Source of the DNA: Streptomyces viridochromogenes DSM 40736
Lineage (GTDB): Bacteria; Actinomycetota; Actinomycetes; Streptomycetales; Streptomycetaceae
Assembly (NCBI RefSeq): GCF_000158955.1
Contig: NZ_GG657757.1
Span: 3,213,866 to 3,277,865, forward strand
Length of the DNA: 64,000 bases
Reading direction: 5' to 3'
The translations under genes and the position numbers were made by a program. Numbering within the stretch: the stretch's first letter is position 1; each line of letters opens with the position of its first letter. This document shows, in pieces, positions 52,187-59,203 of this stretch. The notes beneath the pieces are model-generated. The model saw nothing but the letters and a program-made list of their open reading frames with translations, searched no databases and was not told where the DNA came from.

Positions 52187-52260
52187 GCGCCGCTAGCTCA
52201 GTTGGTTAGAGCAGCTGACTCTTAATCAGCGGGTCCGGGGTTCGAGTCCCTGGCGGCGCA
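52187..52260 (+). tRNA. tRNA-Lys (CTT), copy 2
   Basis: The 74 bases equal copy 1. The upstream flank shares CGGGTGGTCAG, then 20 bases and TAGTAT, with the flank of copy 3, so gene and promoter were probably duplicated together. The 3' half is overlapped by the antisense end of the acyl-CoA ligase frame. Confidence 0.96.
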
Positions 52261-53929
52261 CCGGTGAAGGGCCTCTCGTGGGAGCGGGAGGCCCTTCGGC
52301 GTGTTCGAGGTCAGCGCTGGTCAGCCTGCGGTACACGCCCTCCCCCGGCGGCCGCCACCACACCGGATCCGCGCATCGGACGCCCTCCTTGCGCAGCGCC
52401 GCGCGGTGGATCTTGTTCGTCGCCGTCACCGGCATCCGTTCCACCACCCGCACGAACCGGGGCGCCATCTTGGTGCCCAGGTCGGGCTGGGAGAGCAGGA
52501 ACTCCGCGAAGGACAGCGGGTCGAACGTTCCGGCGACCGTCGCCATGACCTGGTCACCGGTCACGGGGTCCGGCACCGCGTACACGGCGACGGCGGCGGC
52601 TCCCTCGTAGCGGGCGAGGATGTTCTCGATCATCGCGGCGGCCAGGTTCTCGCCGTCGACGCGGAGGCGGTCGTCGGTCCGGCCGGCGAAGTAGAGGTAG
52701 CCGTCGATGTCCCGGTAGAAGAGGTCGCCCGTCCAGTACCAGCCTCCCCCACTCTCGGCTTCGCTCGAGCGGGGGGACCCCCATCCGCGCCGTTCCGCCT
52801 CCGCCGCCGGGTTGCGCCAGTACCCCTCGAAGGGGTTCGGCCCCCGGTTGACCAGCTCGCCGATCGCCTCGTCCCCGTTGAGCAGCCGCCCCGCCCCGTC
52901 GAAGCGGGCCGGCGGGCACTCCTCGCGGGTCTCCTGGTCGAGGACGACGAGCCCGGGTGCCGCCCGGCCGACCGCCCCCGCCGGTGTTCCCGGCGACCAC
53001 CGCACGGCCGCCCCGCCCTCCGACGACCCGTAGCCCTCCACCAGCCGCACCCCGAACCGCCGCTCGAAGGCCGCCGCGTCCACCGCGCCCGCCTCCGTGC
53101 CGAAGCCCAGACGGAGCGGGTTGTCGCGGTCCCCGGGGCCCGGCTCGGTGGCCAGCACGTACTGGATGGCCCGGCCGACGTAGGTGAAGTACGTCGCCCC
53201 GTGGCGGCGTACGTCCGGCAGGAAGCGGGACGCCGAGAAGCGGCGGCGCAGCGCCACGCCCGCGCCGGTGACGAGGGCGGGTGCCCAGCCCGCGATCACC
53301 GCGTTGCCGTGGAACATCGGCATGCACAGGTAGTGCACGTCGTCCGGGGTCAGGGAGAACTGGCCGGCCAGCGCGCGTCCGGCGGCCGCCAGACGGCCCT
53401 GGGAGCAGAGCGCAGCCTTGGGGGCGCCGGTCGAGCCGGAGGTGAAGTAGAGCAGGAAGCGGTCGTGCGGGGTGGCGCGGGACGGGTCCGGGCGGGCGTC
53501 CGCATAGGGGGTCAGGAGGTCGGCGTACTCCGCCGTGTCCGTGAGCAGCAGGCGCACTCCGGGCAGGTCGAGGCCCTGGAGCAACGGCAGGTGGGCCCGG
53601 TCGGTGACCAGGATCCGGCACTCGGTGTGCAGGATGTCGCGGGCGAGTTCGGCGCCCCGGCGGGTGGGGTTGACGCCGGCGACGGCAGCCCGGGCCAGGG
53701 CCGCCGCGCCCAGCCACAGGGGGAACTCGGGGGTGTTGTCGAGCAGCACGCCGAGGTGGGGTTCGGCGCCGGGTGGCAACAGGTCGGCGAGGAATGCCGC
53801 CCGGGCGGCGGCCCCGGCCGCCACCTCGTGCCCCGTGAGCACGACGTCCTCGCACCACAGCCCCGGCCGGTGGTCACCCCACCGGGCCGCCACGAGCTCC
53901 GCGACCGTGTGCCCCGTAGTGGACTCCAT
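52226..53929 (-). CDS. Acyl-CoA ligase (AMP-forming), ending inside tRNA-Lys
   Basis: A 567-residue adenylate-forming enzyme similar to long-chain/very-long-chain fatty acyl-CoA synthetases (FadD6/FadD17 type). The P-loop is YFTSGSTGAPKAALCSQGR, then GYGSSEGGAAVRW, the hinge-region YWTGDLFYRDIDGYLYFAGRTDDRLRVDGENL, and the C-terminal Lys region in VTATNKIHRAALRKEG. The reading frame has no stop until 52226-52228, so its last 12 codons are the antisense of the tRNA-Lys gene (RRQGLEPRTR) and it also runs through the tRNA terminator. Start ATG 53929 has no clear ribosome site. The tail is probably non-functional. Confidence 0.88.
   Translation of the reverse strand: MESTTGHTVAELVAARWGDHRPGLWCEDVVLTGHEVAAGAAARAAFLADLLPPGAEPHLGVLLDNTPEFPLWLGAAALARAAVAGVNPTRRGAELARDILHTECRILVTDRAHLPLLQGLDLPGVRLLLTDTAEYADLLTPYADARPDPSRATPHDRFLLYFTSGSTGAPKAALCSQGRLAAAGRALAGQFSLTPDDVHYLCMPMFHGNAVIAGWAPALVTGAGVALRRRFSASRFLPDVRRHGATYFTYVGRAIQYVLATEPGPGDRDNPLRLGFGTEAGAVDAAAFERRFGVRLVEGYGSSEGGAAVRWSPGTPAGAVGRAAPGLVVLDQETREECPPARFDGAGRLLNGDEAIGELVNRGPNPFEGYWRNPAAEAERRGWGSPRSSEAESGGGWYWTGDLFYRDIDGYLYFAGRTDDRLRVDGENLAAAMIENILARYEGAAAVAVYAVPDPVTGDQVMATVAGTFDPLSFAEFLLSQPDLGTKMAPRFVRVVERMPVTATNKIHRAALRKEGVRCADPVWWRPPGEGVYRRLTSADLEHAEGPPAPTRGPSPVRRQGLEPRTR
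52266..52297 (+). terminator. Terminator after tRNA-Lys copy 2
   Basis: A 13-bp stem with one G-T pair (52266-52278 with 52285-52297) around a 6-base loop, five bases after the tRNA. It lies inside the acyl-CoA ligase frame on the other strand. Confidence 0.75.
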
Positions 53930-53969
53930 GACGGCGCACGGTAATTGACATGACGTCAGATGTGGAGCA

Positions 53970-54434
53970 CTACGGCTGCGGGAAGTCACCCGCGGCGGAG
54001 AACATCGCGTACGTCACGGCCATGAAGCCGACGGCGAAGAGGATGAACGTGCCGAGGAAGGCGAGCAGGCATCCCGTGCCCGCCGCGAGCCTCCCTGGCG
54101 TCGGGGGCCTGGCCGTGGCGTGCTCCGGGCGGTCTGCCGGGTAGTGCACGGTGACGATGTCGCCCTCGAGGGTCGTCCCCGGCCCGCCCCGCTCCTCGAA
54201 CCGGACGCCGCGGCCGTCGCGGGTGGTGAACGCGTAGACGTGGTGCAGAGTCGTGTGCACCGAACTGTCGCCGCCACCACTCGTCGTGGTGTACGTCCGC
54301 AGACAACGTGCCTCGGCGGTCAGGCCGCTGCTCCAGGCGCGGCCGACCCGGACGGAGCGGCGGATCACCGCGACCACGGCGCAGGAAGCGACCGCGATCA
54401 TGAGCATGGGCACGACGTAGAACAAGACTTCCAT
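53970..54434 (-). CDS. DUF3592-like membrane protein
   Basis: A 154-residue membrane protein with hydrophobic segments at both ends (LFYVVPMLMIAVASCAVVAVI and GCLLAFLGTFILFAVGFMAV) and an intervening beta domain (RCLRTYTTTSGGGDSSVHTTLHHVYAF, DIVTVHYPADRP) typical of DUF3592 proteins. Role unknown. ATG 54434 follows GGGGGAG. Confidence 0.75.
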   Translation of the reverse strand: MEVLFYVVPMLMIAVASCAVVAVIRRSVRVGRAWSSGLTAEARCLRTYTTTSGGGDSSVHTTLHHVYAFTTRDGRGVRFEERGGPGTTLEGDIVTVHYPADRPEHATARPPTPGRLAAGTGCLLAFLGTFILFAVGFMAVTYAMFSAAGDFPQP

Positions 54435-54521
54435 GAGCTCCCCCGAGGCCTGCGCGGCCATCGGTCGGCCGGCGTGGGAGGAACCTACCCACGCCGGCCG
54501 CGCCGGTGACTCAAGAGAACC

Positions 54522-55127
54522 TCAGAAGGTCACGTCCGAGCATGCGTAGAACGCGTTGCCCGTGTCGGCGATCGTCCACACCGCGAGGATGACGTGATGA
54601 CCACTCAGCCCGGTCGGCAGCCTGCCGCTGTGGGAGAGCGTCGACGGGGGCCGCTGGCCGTTGTACGGCACGGTGAAGAACGGTGTGAGGTTGAGGTCGG
54701 ACCGGGCCAGGTTGTGGTTCTGGTTCCAGCCCGGCTTGGTGACGTAGTACTTGAAGTCGGTCGTGGCGTGCATGGCCGTGAACTGCCAGCGGAACGTGTA
54801 GTTCTGACCGCCCGTTACCCGGGTTGTCGGCCAGGCCCCGCCGGACGGCGTCCGGGCTGCGCTGAGCTGGCCGAACTGGCCGAGGCCGGCGTTGCAGATC
54901 TGCCCGTCGGCCGGTCCGGAGGCCGGGAAGCCCTTCGGGCCCTCGACGCTCTGCGGTTCCCACTGGATGGATCCGCAGTTGGTCACCGTGCCGTTCTGGC
55001 AGAGCTTCTGCCGGCTGACGGGGAGGTCGGTGTAGCCGTGGCCGCTGGCTCCGCCGGAGGAGAGTACGAGGGCTCCGGTCGTGGCCAGTCCCACCGCGGC
55101 TGCGGACAACTTGGTCCTGGTACGCAT
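54522..55127 (-). CDS. AA10 lytic polysaccharide monooxygenase (chitin-binding protein)
   Basis: A 201-residue secreted LPMO of family AA10. Signal cleavage after ASG exposes His30 (HGYTDLPVSRQ) as the N-terminal copper ligand; the second brace His is H120 in QFTAMHATTDFKYY, and the axial region NAFYACSDVTF is at the end. It oxidatively opens chitin or a related glycan outside the cell. ATG 55127 follows CAGGAG. A DasR-like site stands 47-62 bp upstream. By memory it matches the small LPMO near glxA in S. lividans/S. coelicolor (LpmP), linked to the CslA/GlxA glycan. Confidence 0.93.
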   Translation of the reverse strand: MRTRTKLSAAAVGLATTGALVLSSGGASGHGYTDLPVSRQKLCQNGTVTNCGSIQWEPQSVEGPKGFPASGPADGQICNAGLGQFGQLSAARTPSGGAWPTTRVTGGQNYTFRWQFTAMHATTDFKYYVTKPGWNQNHNLARSDLNLTPFFTVPYNGQRPPSTLSHSGRLPTGLSGHHVILAVWTIADTGNAFYACSDVTF

Positions 55128-55173
55128 GCTGCCGCTCCTGGAGAACGTGGGGGATGTTCAGTGAGCCGTGCAG

Positions 55174-55189
55174 GTAGGTCTAGACCAAG
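55174..55189. promoter_or_regulatory. DasR-responsive element (dre) before the LPMO gene
   Basis: The core GGTCTAGACC (55177-55186) is identical to the dre centre and is flanked by A on both sides; outer positions differ from the consensus. It lies 47-62 bp upstream of the ATG, and DasR control of chitin-binding genes is established in Streptomyces. Confidence 0.8.
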
Positions 55190-55228
55190 TGTGAATGTAT
55201 GGGCATCAGTTGAACATGTCCATACCAA

Positions 55229-56260
55229 TCACGGGGCTGTTTCTCCCCGCCCCGCGCAGAACGCCACCGTCAGGTCCTTCACCAGCGCCTTCCGCTCGTG
55301 GTCGTCGAGTTCGACCAGGCCCCGCATGGTCAGCCGGGTCAGCGTGTCCTCGGGGTCGTACTCCACCCGGAGCGGCTGCACCGAGAACACCTCCAGGCCC
55401 ACCGGTTCCGTGTCCGCCGCCACCAGCCGGGTCAGTGTCTCGGCCGCCGCGTCCGGGGCACCCTTCGTCCCGCCGGGCATCTGGACCGGCACCCGGGCGA
55501 GCGCCGCCTCGACGCACTCGCGCAGATACCTCTCGTGGTCCTCGACGACCAGGGTGGCCCGCGCGGTGTCCCGCACCCGCCACACCACCAGCACGACCGC
55601 CCGCAGCGCGACCCCGCATCCGTCGGCGGCGGGCATCGGCTCGCTGCGCCAGTGCCGCAGCCGCACGTCCACCCGGCGGCGCAGCCACAAGGGGTTGACC
55701 CACAGCAGGCCGGAGCGCCGGACGGTCCCCCGGTACCGGCCGAACAGGTCGAGCACCCACGCCCGCCCGGTGCGGCCCCGGGCCAGTCCGCCGAACCCGA
55801 AGAGACCGAGCGCCCCCGCTGCCGTGTACGCCGCCCACTGCGCGGGACCGAGCCCGGCCCCGGCGTGCGCGGGCAGCCGCAGTGCCTCCAGCGCGAGCGG
55901 CGGCAGCACCCCGGCCCACCACGAGGTGGCCACACAACCGGCCGCCCCGCACACCCCGGCCAGCACACCCGCCGCACCGGGCAGCACCCGCGCGGGGCGC
56001 TCCACCAGGTCGGGGTCGAGATACGGCACCGGACGCGGCGTCACCGCCGCCGCGCGCCCGAGGCGCGGCTGCTCCCCCGTGCCCTGCCTGCGGCCCACGA
56101 CCGCCGGCTTCATCGGTCCCGGCGCCGGGTCGGGCTCGTCGCGGAACAGCAGGTGGACGGGGATCTCGGTGGTGGACTCGTTCTGGATGAGCCGGCCGGG
56201 CCTGCCCGGCGCGTCGGCCGGTCCGTCGGGCTCGGACGTGTGGGACGTGCTCGTACTCAT
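55229..56260 (-). CDS. SPFH/band-7 domain membrane protein
   Basis: A 343-residue protein with two or three central membrane segments (VLAGVCGAAGCVATSWWAGVL, WAAYTAAGALGLFGFGGLA) and a C-terminal SPFH/band-7 domain (LLWVNPLWLRRRVDVRLRHW, GVALRAVVLVVWRVRDTARATLVVEDHERYLRECVEAAL). The N-terminal 70 residues are polar. Such proteins organise membrane microdomains. ATG 56260 follows GGGGAGG. It is 11 bp downstream of the NlpC/P60 gene, so both are likely cotranscribed. Confidence 0.85.
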   Translation of the reverse strand: MSTSTSHTSEPDGPADAPGRPGRLIQNESTTEIPVHLLFRDEPDPAPGPMKPAVVGRRQGTGEQPRLGRAAAVTPRPVPYLDPDLVERPARVLPGAAGVLAGVCGAAGCVATSWWAGVLPPLALEALRLPAHAGAGLGPAQWAAYTAAGALGLFGFGGLARGRTGRAWVLDLFGRYRGTVRRSGLLWVNPLWLRRRVDVRLRHWRSEPMPAADGCGVALRAVVLVVWRVRDTARATLVVEDHERYLRECVEAALARVPVQMPGGTKGAPDAAAETLTRLVAADTEPVGLEVFSVQPLRVEYDPEDTLTRLTMRGLVELDDHERKALVKDLTVAFCAGRGETAP

Positions 56261-56271
56261 ACGTGCCTCCC

Positions 56272-57804
56272 CTAGGAGAAGAGCCGCCGCCAGGTCTCCG
56301 GCCCCGGGAAGCCGTCCGCCGCTCCGCCCCGCCAGCCCTGGGTGCGCTGGAAGGCCTCGACGGCTCGTCGGTCCGCCTCGCTCCAGCGCGGGCCCGGCTC
56401 GGCCGTGTAGAACCTGCCGAACCCCTTCCGCACGAGTTGCCTCCGCATCCGGGTGATGTGCGGGTTGGCCTCTCCGGGCCGGAACATCGCCCGCCCGGGG
56501 TAGCCGGGGACGTCATGGGAGGAGGGCCGCGTCCCGACCGCCCCGGCCTTGACGTCCTTGCCCCTGCCGGTGACCAGCAGATCCCAGGTGCGCGGGCCGG
56601 GCAGTCCGTCGGCGTCGGCGCCTTTCCAGCCCTGGGCCCGCTGGAAGGCCCGGGTCGCCCGCCGGTGGGCGTCCGACCAGCGCGGTCCCGGACCCGAGCG
56701 GTAGGCGGCGCCGGCTCCGCGGGCCACGAGCATGCGGCCGAGCCGCAGGACGTACCCGTTGTTCGCGCCGGGGCCGAAATACACGGCTCCCGGGTACGGC
56801 GTGGCGGCGGCCGGGGCGCCCGGCAGCCCCCTGTCCGACCCGGGGGCCGGTCCCGAAGCCGCTCCCGAAACCGCGCCCGGGGCCGCTCCCGAAGCCGGTC
56901 CTGAAACCGCGCCCGGGCCCGGTCCCGGGTTGTCCGCCCCCGAAGCCGGTCCCGGTTCTGCCCCCGGACCCGTTCCCGAACCTGACCCGGAGTCCGGTCC
57001 CGCGGCCGGCCCGGAGTGCGCCCCCGAGTCGGTCCCCGAGCCGGACCCCGAGTCCGGCCCCTGTGCCGGCTCCTGGGTGATGCCCTTGTAGCGGTAGGGG
57101 ACGTACCGGTGGGAGTCGGTCCAGTAGGCGTAAGGGGTGGCCTTGCGGCGGGTGTGGGGGCGGGCCTGCTCGTAGGCCGTGTAGGAGGTGCGGGCGGAAT
57201 TCGTCCAGCCGCCGAAAATGGTGACGTGCGAGCCGCTCTGGGCGTTGGCCGGATTGTGGAACAGCAGAATGTCGCCCGGCTGGAGTTCCTCCTTGGAAAT
57301 CCGCTCGGCGTATTGCGCGAGACTGCCCGTCCATTCGTTTCCGGGCAGCTTCCAGGCCATGGACACATAGCCCGAACAGTCCTGCCGGTAACCGTCGGAC
57401 CAGTACTTGTTCATGCTGTACGGCACCTTCGCGGCGACCCAGGTCCTGGCCCGGCTGATGATCTCCGCGCGGGTGATGGCCACGGGTTCGCTGGAGGTGG
57501 AAGGCTGGTCCCGACGGGCGTCGGGGCCGTGCAGCGGTGCCGTGTCACCCTGGGGGGTGTCACGCTCGTCACCTGCGGAAACACCGGAACGATGCGATAC
57601 GGGCGGGACGGCCACGGCCGGGACGGCGTGGCTCGCACCGAGCGCCGCCGAGGCCATGGCGGCCAGGGCGAGGGCCCGGCGCGCGGCCGGATGGGCGGTG
57701 ATGCGGCCGGTCCGGGAACGCGGCAGGGCGCGGCGCCAGTGGACGCAGCCGGGGCAGTCGCAGTCGCTCGCCGGGTCGATTTGCTCGAATACCGGAGACT
57801 CCAT
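56272..57804 (-). CDS. NlpC/P60-like hydrolase with two peptidoglycan-binding domains
   Basis: A 510-residue cell-wall protein. An unusual Cys-rich N-terminus (SDCDCPGCVHW) precedes a hydrophobic signal/anchor (AARRALALAAMASAALGAS). The NlpC/P60-type domain has catalytic Cys in QDCSGYVSMAWKL and His in GSHVTIFGGW. A low-complexity linker of about 90 residues (Gly, Pro, Ser, Ala) follows. Two similar C-terminal modules (GPRWSDAHRRATRAFQRAQGW with GPRTWDLL, and GPRWSEADRRAVEAFQRTQGW with GPETWRRL) match wall-binding repeats. It probably cuts peptide cross-links near the hyphal tip. ATG 57804 follows GAGGGG, behind a structured leader. Confidence 0.88.
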   Translation of the reverse strand: MESPVFEQIDPASDCDCPGCVHWRRALPRSRTGRITAHPAARRALALAAMASAALGASHAVPAVAVPPVSHRSGVSAGDERDTPQGDTAPLHGPDARRDQPSTSSEPVAITRAEIISRARTWVAAKVPYSMNKYWSDGYRQDCSGYVSMAWKLPGNEWTGSLAQYAERISKEELQPGDILLFHNPANAQSGSHVTIFGGWTNSARTSYTAYEQARPHTRRKATPYAYWTDSHRYVPYRYKGITQEPAQGPDSGSGSGTDSGAHSGPAAGPDSGSGSGTGPGAEPGPASGADNPGPGPGAVSGPASGAAPGAVSGAASGPAPGSDRGLPGAPAAATPYPGAVYFGPGANNGYVLRLGRMLVARGAGAAYRSGPGPRWSDAHRRATRAFQRAQGWKGADADGLPGPRTWDLLVTGRGKDVKAGAVGTRPSSHDVPGYPGRAMFRPGEANPHITRMRRQLVRKGFGRFYTAEPGPRWSEADRRAVEAFQRTQGWRGGAADGFPGPETWRRLFS

Positions 57805-57844
57805 GCGATTCCCCTCACACTTCCGGTGGAAACAGCAGCGCCAG

Positions 57845-57896
57845 TGCGCGTCCGGGCGGGACGTCGTCAGTTTCGCAACTGTCTTCCGGACGCGCA
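57845..57896 (-). promoter_or_regulatory. Structured leader before the NlpC/P60 gene
   Basis: TGCGCGTCCGG at 57845-57855 pairs perfectly with 57886-57896, and an inner hairpin CAGTT-TCGC-AACTG is at 57868-57881. The structure begins 41 bp before the ATG and could be an RNA regulatory element or an operator. It does not match the ydaO consensus as I know it. Confidence 0.5.
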
Positions 57897-58005
57897 TGCT
57901 GACGGTCCGAATGATGTAACGGAGCGCCTTGACCGGCCGCCCCAGGCCCCGGGTCGGGTGGTCAGGAGCACCTCCGGGCGTCCTGTAGAGTTATGACGTC
58001 AGCGA

Positions 58006-58079
58006 GCGCCGCTAGCTCAGTTGGTTAGAGCAGCTGACTCTTAATCAGCGGGTCCGGGGTTCGAGTCCCTGGCGGCGCA
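58006..58079 (+). tRNA. tRNA-Lys (CTT), copy 3
   Basis: Identical to copies 1 and 2. A TAGAGT -10-like box is 15 bp upstream, with the CGGGTGGTCAG element 20 bases before it. Confidence 0.96.
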
Positions 58080-58085
58080 CCGACC

Positions 58086-58115
58086 GAAGGCCCCTCGCGG
58101 AAGCGGGGGGCTTTT
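58086..58115 (+). terminator. Terminator after tRNA-Lys copy 3
   Basis: A 13-bp stem with several G-T pairs (58086-58098 with 58103-58115) around loop GGAA, ending in CTTTT. Confidence 0.75.
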
Positions 58116-58164
58116 CGCATGCCCGTGGTCGGTCCTGGGGCGGTCCGGCCGCTACCCTCTCGCC

Positions 58165-58878
58165 ATGGCAGCGCGCGACCTCCAGGAGCGGATCAAGAAA
58201 CTCATCATCGACCGCCGGCTGGCCTCCGGGGCCCCGCTGCCGACCGAGCCCGAGCTGATGGAGTACCTCGGCGCGAGCCGGAACTCGGTACGGGAGGCGC
58301 TGAAGGCGCTCCAGGCGATGGGCATCGTGGAGATCCGGCACGGCTTCGGCACCTACGTCGGCCCGATGTCCCTGGCCCCGATGATCGAGGGCCTCGCATT
58401 CCGCACGGTCGCCGGGCACTACCGGGGCGAGGACTCCCTGCTCCAGCTGCTGGAGCTGAGGGAGGCCGTGGAGACGGGGCTGGTGTCCCGGCTCGCCGGC
58501 CGGATACCGGATGCGGATCTCGTTGAACTGGGCGCGCTGGTCGACCGTATGGAAGAGGAGGCCGCGCACGGAGCCGGTCTCGCCGAGACCGACCGGGCCT
58601 TCCACGCCACCCTCTACCGGGGGCTGGACAACGTGTTGCTGAGCGAGGTCCTGGAGGCGTTCTGGGATGCCTTCCACCGGGTCCGTACGGACCTCGGGGG
58701 CGAGCCGCAGGACCCGAAGGTGACCTGCCGGCAGCACCGGGAGATCCTCGACGCGGTCAGATCCGGTGATGCGATGCGCGCGGAGGAGGCCATAAGAGAG
58801 CACTTCGGGAACATCCGCGCCCGCCTGTCCACAACCGCTCCACAGATCCCCCACACCCGTCACAATGAACGCGTATGA
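58165..58878 (+). CDS. GntR/FadR-family transcriptional regulator
   Basis: A 237-residue regulator with an N-terminal winged helix (QERIKKLIIDRRLASGAPLPTEPELMEYLGASRNSVREALKALQAMGIVEIRHGFGTYV) in pieces and a FadR-type FCD effector domain (LLELREAVETGLVSRLAG, ETDRAFHATLYRGLDNVLL, QHREILDAVRSGDAMRAEEAIREHFGNI). ATG 58165 stands just after TACCCT, which is a plausible -10 of a leaderless transcript. The ligand is unknown; FCD proteins usually bind carboxylic or sugar acids. Confidence 0.9.
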   Translation: MAARDLQERIKKLIIDRRLASGAPLPTEPELMEYLGASRNSVREALKALQAMGIVEIRHGFGTYVGPMSLAPMIEGLAFRTVAGHYRGEDSLLQLLELREAVETGLVSRLAGRIPDADLVELGALVDRMEEEAAHGAGLAETDRAFHATLYRGLDNVLLSEVLEAFWDAFHRVRTDLGGEPQDPKVTCRQHREILDAVRSGDAMRAEEAIREHFGNIRARLSTTAPQIPHTRHNERV

Positions 58879-59203
58879 CCGGTAAACACCGCGTTTCGCG
58901 TCTTGCGATCATGATGGACGCCGTAGAACCCTGGTTTTCTGGTTTTTCAAGATGCCGCGGATTCACGGCAGTTGGGGGGCAAAAGGGCCGGTTGCCGACC
59001 GGGCGGGGATAGGGGCCCCGTTCGTGGAGCGATGCCGAGGGGGGCATCATGCAACCGGAAGGTCGCGCTGCCATGTCTATAAGGTGTGGAAGACGTGGTG
59101 ACCGCGATCCACCACTGATACGTCTGTGAAGGTCGAGGGGGACCTGTCGCAGGCGGAAGCAAGCGACGAAACACGCGGCTTTCCGCGTGTGGGGGGATGA
59201 CTC
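58879..59203. promoter_or_regulatory. Upstream region of cslA
   Basis: These 325 bp contain no gene that I can support. The region is rich in short GC hairpins and G-runs, but I cannot name a riboswitch or sigma-factor promoter in it. Confidence 0.5.

Noticed and set aside
37985..58079. tRNA-Lys genes as ends of an integrated element
   Set aside because: No integrase, excisionase, replication or conjugation gene lies in the window, and gene content between copies looks like core Streptomyces genes.
58879..59203. ydaO-type or other riboswitch before cslA
   Set aside because: The leader is GC-rich and hairpin-prone, but I could not align the conserved riboswitch core.
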